Shown: in pieces, positions 45,249 to 54,359 of the stretch
Position numbering within the stretch: position 1 is the stretch's first letter
How the letters are laid out: each line of letters begins with the position of its first letter
Assembly: GCA_030765065.1 (NCBI GenBank)
Contig: CM060977.1
Span: 91,591,795 to 91,655,794 of the forward strand
DNA length: 64,000 nt
Reading direction: 5' to 3'
Source of the DNA: Deroplatys truncata
Taxonomy: Eukaryota; Arthropoda; Insecta; Mantodea; Mantidae
The notes under the pieces: generated by a model
Seen by the model: only the letters and a program-made list of their open reading frames with translations
Database searches by the model: none
What the model was told of the DNA's origin: nothing
Position numbers and translations under genes: made by a program

Positions 45249-46137
45249 TGTTGGGGAGCCGAACTTGTAGTAGTTGGAACCGCACGTATAGTAAACAGTT
45301 TCCGGTAGCCCTCGCCCCAAATGTACTTTCAGGTGGCCTTTGCCCCAAGTTTAAAAAATATTAGCTTTGTAATTAAACTGTTTCTTTAAATTTATATATT
45401 TATGTTTGCCTCGGCTGCGTCAGTATTTATTTTAGAGACACGTTTCTCTTAGCAGGGTTATGGTACGACAAGAATGTAGGCTTACACAGATTATAATTTT
45501 ACTTCACTCCTTTTATTAACGCTTGATACGATTTTAAATAACACTTCACTGATATAGAGAGCTGTGAGATTCTTTTATTAATTACTTTTACTTTTAACAC
45601 GTAAACTTATTTTTCGCCTCACACGAATACGTATTATATTTCTCGAAGACGCATCACGCATCCAGTTACAAACACTGTCCGCAGGAACTGACTTCTGAAT
45701 TTGTAAATGTTTCTCCTTTTCAGTTTCTGATTGGCTAATCCTACTCCAATAAAATACCTTCATTTAACTAAAGCTTTTTCAGGTTGTTGATTGGCTATTT
45801 TATAAACTGTCACTTTTATTTACATTACTGTTGCTCCAATAATGACTAGTAGCATTATTAAACATTCTTACTCCTTATTGCCTCAAGGTTACCTCATTGT
45901 TATCTCATTGTTAGCAACGTTTAACTTATTATTCTCACAGCTCCTACCTTATTAAATTACGTAATACATTCACATAACATTATTGCACATGGATACAATA
46001 ATTTAAGCATATGCAATGACTGTTACATGCATTTTACAAATTATTACGTACACATATTGCTTCAAGGCGGGCTGTTATTGAATTTACATATTATATAATT
46101 AGACTGAAATTATTTAAGTGTTAAAAATACTGCCTCA
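45249..46137 (-). repeat. LTR-B copy 3 with retained internal sequence
   Basis: 889 bp from TGTTGGGGAGCCG to TACTGCCTCA. Read on the minus strand it is TGAGGCAGTA ... CCCCAACA, then about 40 bp further (45222-45203) GGCTCCCAAAGCGTGGGGC, which resembles the GGCGCCCAACGTGGGGC primer-binding sites of insect LTR retrotransposons. So this is a 5' LTR plus leader, cut off before any gene. CCAAT boxes and the polyadenylation AATAAA of copy 1 (ATTTATTTTAGAGAC here) are largely conserved. Confidence 0.75.
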
Positions 46138-46455
46138 CAGGGAAAAGGATGCTCTCTGTGAACTTTCTCCGTTCCTCGGCCTTCGGCTGATTGTCGAGGT
46201 ATAAGGACCTCCCCCTGGGGGGGCCGTTGGACCTTATGTGGAGCGGAATTCTCAGTCTGCCTGTCCAACTACCCGGCGTCTATATCTGGAAGCTATAAGG
46301 ACCCTGTCTTGCTGTGCCGTCACTTATAATTCCGGTTGACCGTTGTCTCCCCTCACCTCATCCCTCCCTCCCGGGAGCACCCCATCGTGGAGTGTGGTAC
46401 AATATCTTCATTCCTGGATCGGTGCCGAATCCTCTCCGCTTCACAATCTATTCCA
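46138..46455. other. GC-rich stretch, unidentified
   Basis: CCTCCCCCTGGGGGGGCCG and CATCCCTCCCTCCCGGGAGC stand out against AT-rich surroundings. Three frames are partly open but none has a motif I recognise. It may be a retroelement fragment trapped between LTR-B and W1. Confidence 0.35.
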
Positions 46456-46569
46456 ATCCGTCCTTGTGTCTTATCTGTGAACAGTATAACGTCGGTTAAA
46501 TTACCAAACTTGGCATTTATGTTAAGCGACTTCCAAGGATGAAACACGAAGGATTTCAGGAAAAAACCC
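46456..46569 (-). mobile_element. W1 fragment, cut at a SINE-1
   Basis: GTGAACAGTATAACGTCGG, AAATTACCAAACTTGGCATTT, CTTCCAAGGATGAAACACG and ATTTCAGGAAAAAACCC. It stops exactly where SINE-1 copy 2 starts, near the same W1 position at which SINE-1 copy 3 lies. Confidence 0.7.
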
Positions 46570-46852
46570 TGGGATACTATGCTAGCCTCTTGGTTCCCGA
46601 GGTCGCAGGTTCAAAACCGGTGGAGGGCGATGGCTTTTTTCGGGCGTAAAACCCCTTAGCATAGCTTCCTTCGGAAGGGAAGCAAAGTCGGTGGTCCCGT
46701 GTCGTAGATTTATGACTTCTAAAAAGACCTCAAGCCTAATAAAGAGGCCTCTGAACAAAATTTCCCGTCTTTCACGCCCAATATAGAATGGGGCGCTAAG
46801 GACCACAGCAGTTAAAGAGCGTCCATAAATAAAACTCAATATAATTTTTAAC
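46570..46852 (+). mobile_element. SINE-1 copy 2
   Basis: GATACTATGCTAGCCTC, B-box GGTTCAAAACC (about 46608-46618), TTTTTTCGGGCGTAA, TAGCTTCCTTCGGAAGGG, GGTGGTCCCGTGTCGTAG, CACGCCCAATATAGAATGG, AGAGCGTCCATAAATAAAAC. The A-box portion is cut off. Confidence 0.82.
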
Positions 46853-47274
46853 AAAACCAACAGCTTCAAACTATCTTTATATTGTGACTTTGTCCAGTTC
46901 TTAACTGACACTTTACTAAGTTCTGTGTGTCTCTTCGTTAATGTGATCTAAATCAATTTTTCACTATCACTTGACTTTCTTTGAGACGTAGCGAAATACG
47001 CACGACGTATCCTGTTCTTCCGAACTGTTCATTCGCTGGGAAGTCGATCAAGAGACTTCTCTGCAGTATTCACTGCACGTCACAGTAGTCGTCACAAACT
47101 CGCTCGGAGAACAGTCCTTTTCTTCACACCGGAAACGCACTCGCTTTACCTCGTTCACTGACTTGTTCACTTGTACCGGTTGTTCATTTTTATTCGTGAT
47201 TTCCTGCGCATTTAATGGCGTCATCGATGCCATTGCTGATGAAGCCAGTTTATGCACCGTCCGAGAATAGAGAA
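46853..47274. other. No recognised feature
   Basis: Slightly GC-richer spacer up to the duplicated segment. A minus frame (47048-47308) has no motif. Confidence 0.45.
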
Positions 47275-47285
47275 TAAAAAGGAAA

Positions 47286-47498
47286 ATGGCCACTTGGGCA
47301 CTGGACACAATTTTGTCGGATATAAACGATGAATTTCTTTATAATATGTCTTTGAGAACCAGAAAGTCTAACATAATAGGTTATGGAGGTGGTCCGATAA
47401 ATGAATACATTGGCACTGAGATTCAAGTTGAGAATAGATATGGCGTTGAGATATGGCGTTTGATAGATAAAATAAAGTTACTATTTAAAACAGTGTAA
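47286..47498 (+). other. Short open frame with a start conserved in both duplicate copies
   Basis: 70 codons beginning MATWALDTILSDINDEFLYN and containing MSLRTRKSN. Copy A starts MATGVQGIILSGINDEFLYN and MFLRTRKLN, so the first ~27 codons keep frame and wording, then both diverge and A stops early. No signal peptide, membrane segment or family recognised. It could be a first exon, part of an old element, or chance in a duplicated sequence. Confidence 0.2.
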
Positions 47499-47555
47499 CG
47501 TACTTAGATTATTATCAGCAACAAGTCTAGTTTTATGGCAACAGTGAGGTTAAAT

Positions 47556-47714
47556 AAAGTGGAGAGATGGTATAGTAGCTTTATCCCATATATACAGCCT
47601 AGGGGCTAAATATGGGGGAGCTAGAAAACTGGTGCACTAGACATAAGTTTTAGATGTAAGCTTTATTTGTATTATTGTAATAATGATGAAAATAAATATT
47701 ACTTACTTACTTAC
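47556..47714 (+). mobile_element. LINE 3' tail insertion
   Basis: About 155 bp present only in copy B. It ends AATGATGAAAATAAATATTA followed by (CTTA)n, a short tandem tail typical of some LINEs. Sequence on both sides resumes alignment with copy A (GGTTAA... / ACGATAAACAC). Heavily 5'-truncated. Confidence 0.6.
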
Positions 47715-48467
47715 TAACCACGATAAACACGAAGTGCAATGTGGCAATTCGCTAACACGTCGCGTAGCGATGTAAAGACTAAGATTCAATTGTTATCGAC
47801 GAAACACATAGAGTTGGTTACTTCATAAGCTACAAAAACACCATTAAAAATGTAACGTAGCCACGAGTATGAACGTTAGTGATATTCTGTGCGATATTCA
47901 GTATTTGGAGAATATGTGTAAGTTTAACAATGGTGAAGCTAATGATACAAGCTTCGTGATATGGGGAGGAGGTACCGGTTATGACCAGATTAGTAGAGGT
48001 CTTCAGAGCTCCCATATCTAATTTAAGATTAAGTTTAAATTATATGAGAACCAATTCATAATTTGTGCGTGTCTACAATGTGGGTTTACTCCGAACGAAT
48101 GCGGAGATAAACTCACCTTCATCACTGTCACGACGCAAACCAGCTGAATGACATTAAAAACGAGCTTCGGTCGAACAGAGAACACGACCAGTAAAAAAAT
48201 AGTGCTATCGATATCATTGCTATGATTGAGCATTTCTACCGTTACATTTAAGTATTGCCATCAGCAAAATGCGAGCTCTAGAGCGAATATTTTCCTAATA
48301 TCCTACACTTACGAGATATTCTAATATTTCTGTTGGTTAATAATACCTGTTTAGTAAATTTTTTAGGTAATTGATCTCGGGGCAGGGATTCAATTATATC
48401 TTATGTTGGCAGCGAAGTTTGTAACAATTAAAATGTAGTTTTCAAAGCTCGTATTAAGAAAAAGGTG

Positions 48468-49271
48468 GGTAATTATGCAGAACTACGGCCGCTCGAAAAA
48501 AACAACGAATTCCGGTGTTAATGGTAGATTATTTTATGCTGATTACGTTTTTACCAATTTGGTTTGTCGGAAAGGTTCCGTAATGGTGTTACACGTTAAT
48601 TTATTGCATGCGCGTAGCGACGCTTATTTGCGGATATTTATTAAGAATGCTGGCTAGAAGGAGCAGGATATGGATAAAGAAGCTTTATGACACATTTGAG
48701 ATGTAAACATATAGTTAATATTAATTTGTAGTACCTAAAACCTGGGTTTCATTGTCGGACTTAAGCTTATATAAAAAAAACTAATCTAAGGCTAACCTTC
48801 CGTGAATTCAGAAACTTAAGCTTATATAAAAAAAACTAACCTAACGCTAACCTTCCGTGAATTCAGAAACTTAAGCTTATATAAAAAAACTAACCTAAGG
48901 CTAACCTTCCGTGAATTCAGAAACTTAAGCTTATCATAACCAACGTTAAGGAACGCACGCGAGCGAAGCGAGCGTGCTTTGAGGATAGCTACGACTGCTA
49001 ATTAACCTAAGTTTTTATAAAAAAAACTAAACCTAACCTCCCGAAAATCACAAAGCTTAGGTTTTATAAATAGGTAATCATAACCATCGTTAAGGAACGC
49101 ACGCTCGCTTCGCTCGCGTCGCTACGCGCATGCAATAAATTAGCGTGTAACACCATTACGGAACCTTTCCGACAAACCAAATTGGTAAAAACGTAATCAG
49201 CATAAAAGAATCTACCACTAACACCGGAATTCGTTGTTTTTTTCGAGCGGCCGTAGTTCTGCATAATAACC
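48468..49271. mobile_element. 804-bp inverted-repeat DNA transposon, 8-bp target duplication
   Basis: Terminal inverted repeats of 156 bp (48468-48623 and 49116-49271), four mismatches by eye. Ends GGTAATTATGCAG and GGTTATTATGCAG. An 8-bp direct repeat AAAAGGTG flanks it exactly (48460-48467 and 49272-49279). Copy A of the surrounding duplication lacks the insert. Inside are three 55-bp tandem units and short inverted motifs built from GCGAGCGAAGCGAGCG. Both inverted repeats carry the same short frame (MQNYGRSKKTTNSGV), a side effect of the repeat. No transposase: non-autonomous. An 8-bp duplication fits hAT, P or Merlin-like superfamilies; I cannot choose. Confidence 0.9.
48759..48935. repeat. 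55-bp tandem repeat inside the 804-bp transposon
   Basis: Units begin at 48759, 48814 and 48869 with a partial fourth at 48923 (periods 55, 55, 54). Unit core: ACTTAAGCTTATATAAAAAA, then ACTAACCTAAGGCTAACC and TTCCGTGAATTCAGAA. Almost identical units indicate recent expansion. Confidence 0.9.
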
Positions 49272-49980
49272 AAAAGGTGTTTTAAGGAATAAATGAGAGG
49301 TTTTGAGCATTGAAAACGAAAGATAAGATAAACTGCTATAAGTTACAACTTTGCACAAAAGGTGAGGTTATACACTCACATACTCTTACTTATCCCAACA
49401 TGTCACATCGTCTGTGCTTGTATTTTGTATAACGTAGTTGTAAAATCCTAATTTTGCATCCGAACATGCTTCTGAGCATTCATAACTATTTCACAGTACC
49501 ACAAAGAGTTCAAATAAGAAATAATAATAGTTTAGGAACAGCTGAATGTGAAAGCAATGCGAAGTTTTATACAAGTTAGTGATTACGTGTCAAGCTGGCC
49601 ATGAGCTGCATTCGCAATGTAGCCAACATTACTTTTAAATCTGCAAACAGTTGAATAGCTGTCTAAGGAATAAAATTACATCGTACAGCTTGTCGCCACA
49701 TTTATACCGTTGATAGGGTACCTATTCCAAGGTTTATTCAGAGTTCGTAAGTACAACCGGCCCTTAATGTAGAAATGGCGGATAATGTTATCATTACTGC
49801 GATGGGAGGGAAAGTAGGAAGGCTGGTTGTATTAGCGAAACCACATCCAGAGTGTGATTGCTTTTTCTTCCGCAAACGATCACTGGTCCTTCTCGGTTGA
49901 GAAGCATGTGGCTTCAATGTAGGCTCTCCAGTCAACTATGGCGTCTTTCTTGCTCTATCGCTGGGCCGGAAATCACGAAT

Positions 49981-50120
49981 AATTTTTACTTTCTCTACCG
50001 CGCACATAGTAAGTAGAAAAGGTATTACATTCCACCCACAAAATTCGATACCGAGATTTCACGGGAAATACATGTTTAGAGGCACCCTGAATCAAAAAAA
50101 AAAACGCGTTTAGAAAAAGG

Positions 50121-50173
<53 letters not shown>

Positions 50174-50858
50174 TTCTGTGAAAAGCATAGCTTAAAAACG
50201 GATAGAGCAAATTTGGTATTTAAATTAAGCAACTTCCAAAGATGCAACACGAAGATTTCCAAAAAAAAAATCCCGCAACAGAGACTACCCTTTACATGCA
50301 ACATTTTTCGAAAATTTTGTTTTTTTCAAAAATGGCTCTAACGATTTTGATTAAAATACGATATTTTAAGATATTTTAATGGAAAATGAAATGCATATCT
50401 TAAAGTTTCTGGATATGAACCAAAAAGTCTTATTCATTCTGAATGATTTTTGTATAATCGGCAAATCGTAACAGATAGACAAAATTTTATTACACAAAAA
50501 ATGTAGATCTCGTTAAAACACAATTTGTCATATACACTTTTTTGGCAAGTGAACCATTTCCGAGATATTCCTTGTTATTTTTTTTAATTTTCCATTATTT
50601 TCAAAGGGGAATTAGTTATTCGTCTTTTTTATGTCCTGGACGCACAAAGAGAATGGAATGCTCCACATAGCAACCAGCTCTTAAAAGATTTGACTATAGC
50701 TTAAAGCCTACCATATTCTCTTGCGCCTATAAGAAAATTAGCAATAAGATAATTTCTGTAAATGTTTATCTCGATTAACATGAATCAGATGGAGAATAAG
50801 CGTTTATAAAAATAGTTTGTACAAGAGTAGAGAAAGTCACGTGAGTGCAACACATCAA
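49981..50858 (-). mobile_element. W1 element, full length, array unit 1
   Basis: AATTTTTACTTTCTCTACCG to GTAGAGAAAGTCACGTGAGT GCAACACATCA. Contains the longest CA/GT run of the family (about 50126-50172). First subtype. Confidence 0.85.
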
Positions 50859-50998
50859 TTTTTACTTTCTCTACTACGTATAGTAAGTAGGGGAAGTATT
50901 GCATTCCACCCAAAAATTCGATACCGAGATTTCACCGGAAATACATGTTTTGAGACCTCCTGAATCCAAAAAAAGCATTTTTGGAAACATGTCCGTGT

Positions 50999-51035
<37 letters not shown>

Positions 51036-51506
51036 TGTGTGTCTGTGAACAGCATAACTCAAAAACGAACAGTCGGATAAACACCAAACTTGGTATTTAG
51101 GTTCAGTATCTTCCAGAGATGCGACACGAAGGTTTTCAAGAAAATCCCCCCACCCCAGACTACCCTTTACATGGAACATTTTTCGAAAATTGTAATTTTC
51201 TCAAAAATGGCTCTAACGATTTTGATGAAAATATTATATGTTTAAGATAATGTCATGAGAAATGAAATGTATATCTCGAATTTTCTGGGAATGTCTCCAA
51301 AAGTATTCTTCATTGTGAACGACTTTTGCATAACTGGTAAACCATAAGAGATAGACAAAATTTTACTACACAAAAAATGTAGATCGCGTTAAAATACACA
51401 ACTTAAGTCATATACATTTCTTTTGTTGAGTGAACCGTTTTCGAGATATTGCTTGTTATTTCCTTAAATTTTCCAATACTTTTACTTTTTCTCAAATTCG
51501 TTATTC
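50859..51506 (-). mobile_element. W1 element, array unit 2, left part missing
   Basis: Starts TTTTTACTTTCTCTACTACG and follows unit 3 almost base for base as far as CTCAAATTCGTTATTC, where it is cut and unit 3 begins. The GT run is at about 50996-51048. Confidence 0.85.
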
Positions 51507-52437
51507 TTTTTACTTTCTCTACTACGTATAGTAAGTAGGGGAAGTATTGCATTCCACCCAAAAATTCGATACCGAGATTTCACCGGAAATACATGTTTTG
51601 AGACCTCCTGAATCCAAAAAAAGAATTTTTGGAAACATGTCCGTGTGTGTGTCTGTGTGTCTGTGTGTGTGTGTGTGTCTGTGTGTGTGTGAACAGCATA
51701 ACTCAAAAACGAACAGTCGGATAAGCACCAAACTTGGTACTTAGGTTCAGTATCTTCCAGAGATGCGACACGAAGGTTTTCAAGAAAATCCCCCCACCCC
51801 AAACTACCCTTTACATGGAAGATTTTTCGAAAATTTTAATTTTCTCAAAAATGGCTCTAACGATTTTGATGAAAATATCATATGTCTAAGATAATGTCAT
51901 GGGAAATGAAATGTATATCTCGAATTTTCTGGGAATGTCTCCAAAAGTATTCTTTATTGTGAACAACTTTTGCATAACTGGTAAACCATAAGAGATACAC
52001 AAAATGTTACTACACAAAAAGTGTAGATCGCGTTAAAATACACAACTTATGTCATATACATTTCTTTTGTTGAGTGAACCGTTTTGGAGATATTGCTTGT
52101 TATTTCCTTAAATTTTCCAATACTTATACTTTTTCTCAAATTCGTTATTCATTTTTTTTGTCTTGGATATGCAAAGAGTTATAATCTGTGGCAAAGGGAA
52201 TGGTGCTGCACCTAGCAACCAGCTATTAACAGATATGTATGTGCTTAAAGGCTACTGTTTTTCTATATTGCCCTTGTAAATATATATTCCCCTTACATCT
52301 ACAAGAAAATTAGCAATAAGATAGGGTCTGCAGATGTTTATCTCGATTAACATGAACTAGATGGAGAATAAGCGTTTGTATAAATAGTTTGTACAAGAGT
52401 AGAGAAAGTCATGTGAGTGTAACACATCAGATTTTTT
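51507..52437 (-). mobile_element. W1 element, full length, array unit 3
   Basis: Complete: TTTTTACTTTCTCTACTACG to GTAGAGAAAGTCATGTGAGT then GTAACACATCAGATTTTT. A frame of about 100 codons (51802-51482) spans its right half, as in unit 2 (51179-50874) and in 57608-58042. Confidence 0.88.
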
Positions 52438-52667
52438 TTTCTCCTGGACATGCAAACAGAATGGAAATGCGCCACATAGCAAACAGCGTTAAAATATTTG
52501 ACTATCGCTCAAAGCCTACCATATTCCCCTTGCATCTACAAGAAAATTAGCAATAAGATTGACATCTCGATATCTCGATTAACATGAAGCATATGGAGAA
52601 TAAGCGTTTGTAAAAATAGGTTTACAAGAGTAGGGAAAGTCATGTGAGTGTAACACATCAGATTTTT
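52438..52667 (-). mobile_element. W1 fragment, array unit 4, left end only
   Basis: CTCCTGGACATGCAAACAG through GTAGGGAAAGTCATGTGAGT and ACACATCAGATTTTT. Only the left quarter of the unit. Confidence 0.75.
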
Positions 52668-52925
52668 GTGTGTGTGTTTTCTGTACCACGCACATAGAGA
52701 TAGAGAAGGTATTGCATTCCACCCAAAAACTCTATACACGTTTCAATGGAAATACATGTTTCAGGACCTCCTGAATAAAATAAATTTAGAAAAAGGTCTG
52801 TGTGTTTGTCTATGAACAGCATAACTAAAAAACGTTAAGTCGGATAAACACCAAACTTGGTATTTAGGTTCAGCATCTTCCAAAGATGCGACACGAAGAT
52901 TTTCAAGACAGTATCTCCATATGTC

Positions 52926-53736
52926 GTCCTCCGTGGTCTAGGGATACCATGCTAGCCTCTAGTTCCCGAGGTCGTGGCTTCAAATCCGGCGAAGGACGAT
53001 GGATTTTTTCGGGCGTAAGAATCCTTAGCATGGCTTCCTTCGGAAGGGAAGTAAAGACGGTGGTTCCGTGTCGTAGATTTACGGTACGTGAAAGAACCTC
53101 AAGCCTGATAAAGATGCATCTGAACAAAATTTTCGGTCTTTCACGCCCAATATAGAATGCGACGCTAAGAACCATAACAGTCAAAGAGCGTCCATAAATA
53201 AAACTCAATTTAATATTGTTACATGTTGGGATGAAAGCCGAAAAGGTTACCAGAAAATGATTAATTCAGGTCAGCCGAACTCGCACATGGGGCACAACTC
53301 ACTGGTAGCAAAAAGACCGGGACCCTGGTGTGTAATTTTAAGGGAAGGCGTGGGTTTTTATATTACATTGAAAGATTAAATAACACGATTACCTGGGATT
53401 TATTCACAAAAACGTTTGGCTTCTCTACATAGTTAACAAAGGACACATGATGAAGGCAGATGCCACAGACCGTAGACCGGCCACACACAACTGGTTCCAA
53501 CGACCACTTACTCTCGAATGAAGCTATCTTGCCCCCACCAATCGCGTCTAGCCAAAGCCAGATAGGGCTGGCGTCATACTAGATATTTTCAAACAGATCC
53601 CTCCCTTTGGCTGGTCCGCGCCAAAAGGAAAGACCGTCAAGCCAAAATATAATTAAGGGGATCCAATATTGCTACGTCTGGTAGCAACAACATAGCACAA
53701 CAGTGCATCTGGTAATAACAATATTAATAATACGCC
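52926..53736 (+). mobile_element. SINE-1 copy 3, inside W1 and itself interrupted
   Basis: CTCCGTGGTCTAGGGATACC (A-box region), B-box-like GCTTCAAATCC, CTTAGCATGGCTTCCTTCG, CCGTGTCGTAGATTTACGG, TTTCACGCCCAATATAGAAT. Flanked by ACAGTATCTCCATA (about 52909-52922) and ACAATATCTCCATA (about 53733-53746), a 14-bp target duplication with one change. Its tail CAATTTAAT|AT is split by the LTR at 53217-53720. Confidence 0.88.
53217..53720 (+). repeat. Solo LTR (LTR-C) inside SINE-1
   Basis: 504 bp from TGTTACATGTTGGG to GGTAATAACA: TG...CA ends with a short inverted repeat (TGTTA / TAACA). ATAT is duplicated on both sides (53213-53216, 53721-53724), a 4-bp target duplication typical of integrase-inserted LTR elements. 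No internal region, so recombination between two LTRs has removed it. Orientation uncertain. Confidence 0.78.
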
Positions 53737-54359
53737 ACAATATCTCCATACCGAACTATCCTTTATATGTACAGTTTTTGGAAATCTTTGATTTTATAAC
53801 TGGCTCTAACATTTTGATTAAAATAACATATATTAAAGATGTTTACATGACAAATAAAATGTATATCTTAAATTTTTTGGAAATAGCCGTTGAAGTCCTG
53901 TTCATTTGGAACGCATTTGTATACTGTTGTATAACTGGTAATCGCTAAGCGAGAGACGAAAACGTACTACACATGTAACAGCTCTTTAAAAACACACAGT
54001 TTACTTCAAATAACTTTTTTGTGGCTTAAGCCATCTCCGAGATATCTGTTATTAATGGTTCGAATTGTTCGATAGTTTGTCATTCTTTTTAAGTCCTGTT
54101 GACAGTCAGTTGTTTCTCGCAATTGCATGGAAACAGTATGGAATTTTAAGGCCAGCATATAGCGTCCAGTTCTTAAACATTTGACTATCGCTATTCTCTT
54201 TTTATCTATAAAAATGCGTAATGTAGCTATTTCTTCAAAGATTTATCTGGATTATAATGGAGTAGATGAAAACGTAAGTTTTCATAAGAATAATTTGCAT
54301 ACCCACTAATAAACGACAGAGGGTAGAAAAATTCATGAGAATGTAACATCTGATTTTTT

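Larger units (their letters stand above)
47275..49765 (+). repeat. Duplicated segment, copy B, with two insertions
   Basis: Partner of 42923-44315. Longer because it carries a short LINE tail (about 47556-47714) and an 804-bp transposon (48468-49271). Outside those, anchors appear in the same order and spacing as in copy A. The 3' limit is near TTCCAAGGTTTATTCAGAGT. The paralogue lets both insertions be read against an empty site. Confidence 0.85.
52668..54359 (-). mobile_element. W1 element, array unit 5, split by nested insertions
   Basis: 52668-52916 holds the right-end blocks (GTACCACGCACATAG, TTCCACCCAAAAAC, GTCGGATAAACACCAAACTT, ATGCGACACGAAG). After SINE-1 and a solo LTR the next block resumes at about 53738 (CCGAACTATCCTTTATATG) and runs to GGGTAGAAAAATTCATGAG and ACATCTGATTTTTT. 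Second subtype. Confidence 0.82.

Noticed and set aside
48833-48900. Telomeric (CCTAA)n sequence
   Set aside because: CTAACCTAA-like words occur once or twice per 55-bp unit, never as an uninterrupted telomere array; part of the transposon repeat.
48759-48935. CRISPR array
   Set aside because: Units are contiguous 55-bp tandem repeats without unique spacers, inside a eukaryotic transposon. The 36-bp array at 15711-15890 also has no spacers.
50110-50304. Proteins rich in Thr-His or Cys-Val repeats at several places
   Set aside because: Translations of the (CA)n/(GT)n tract inside W1, not genes.
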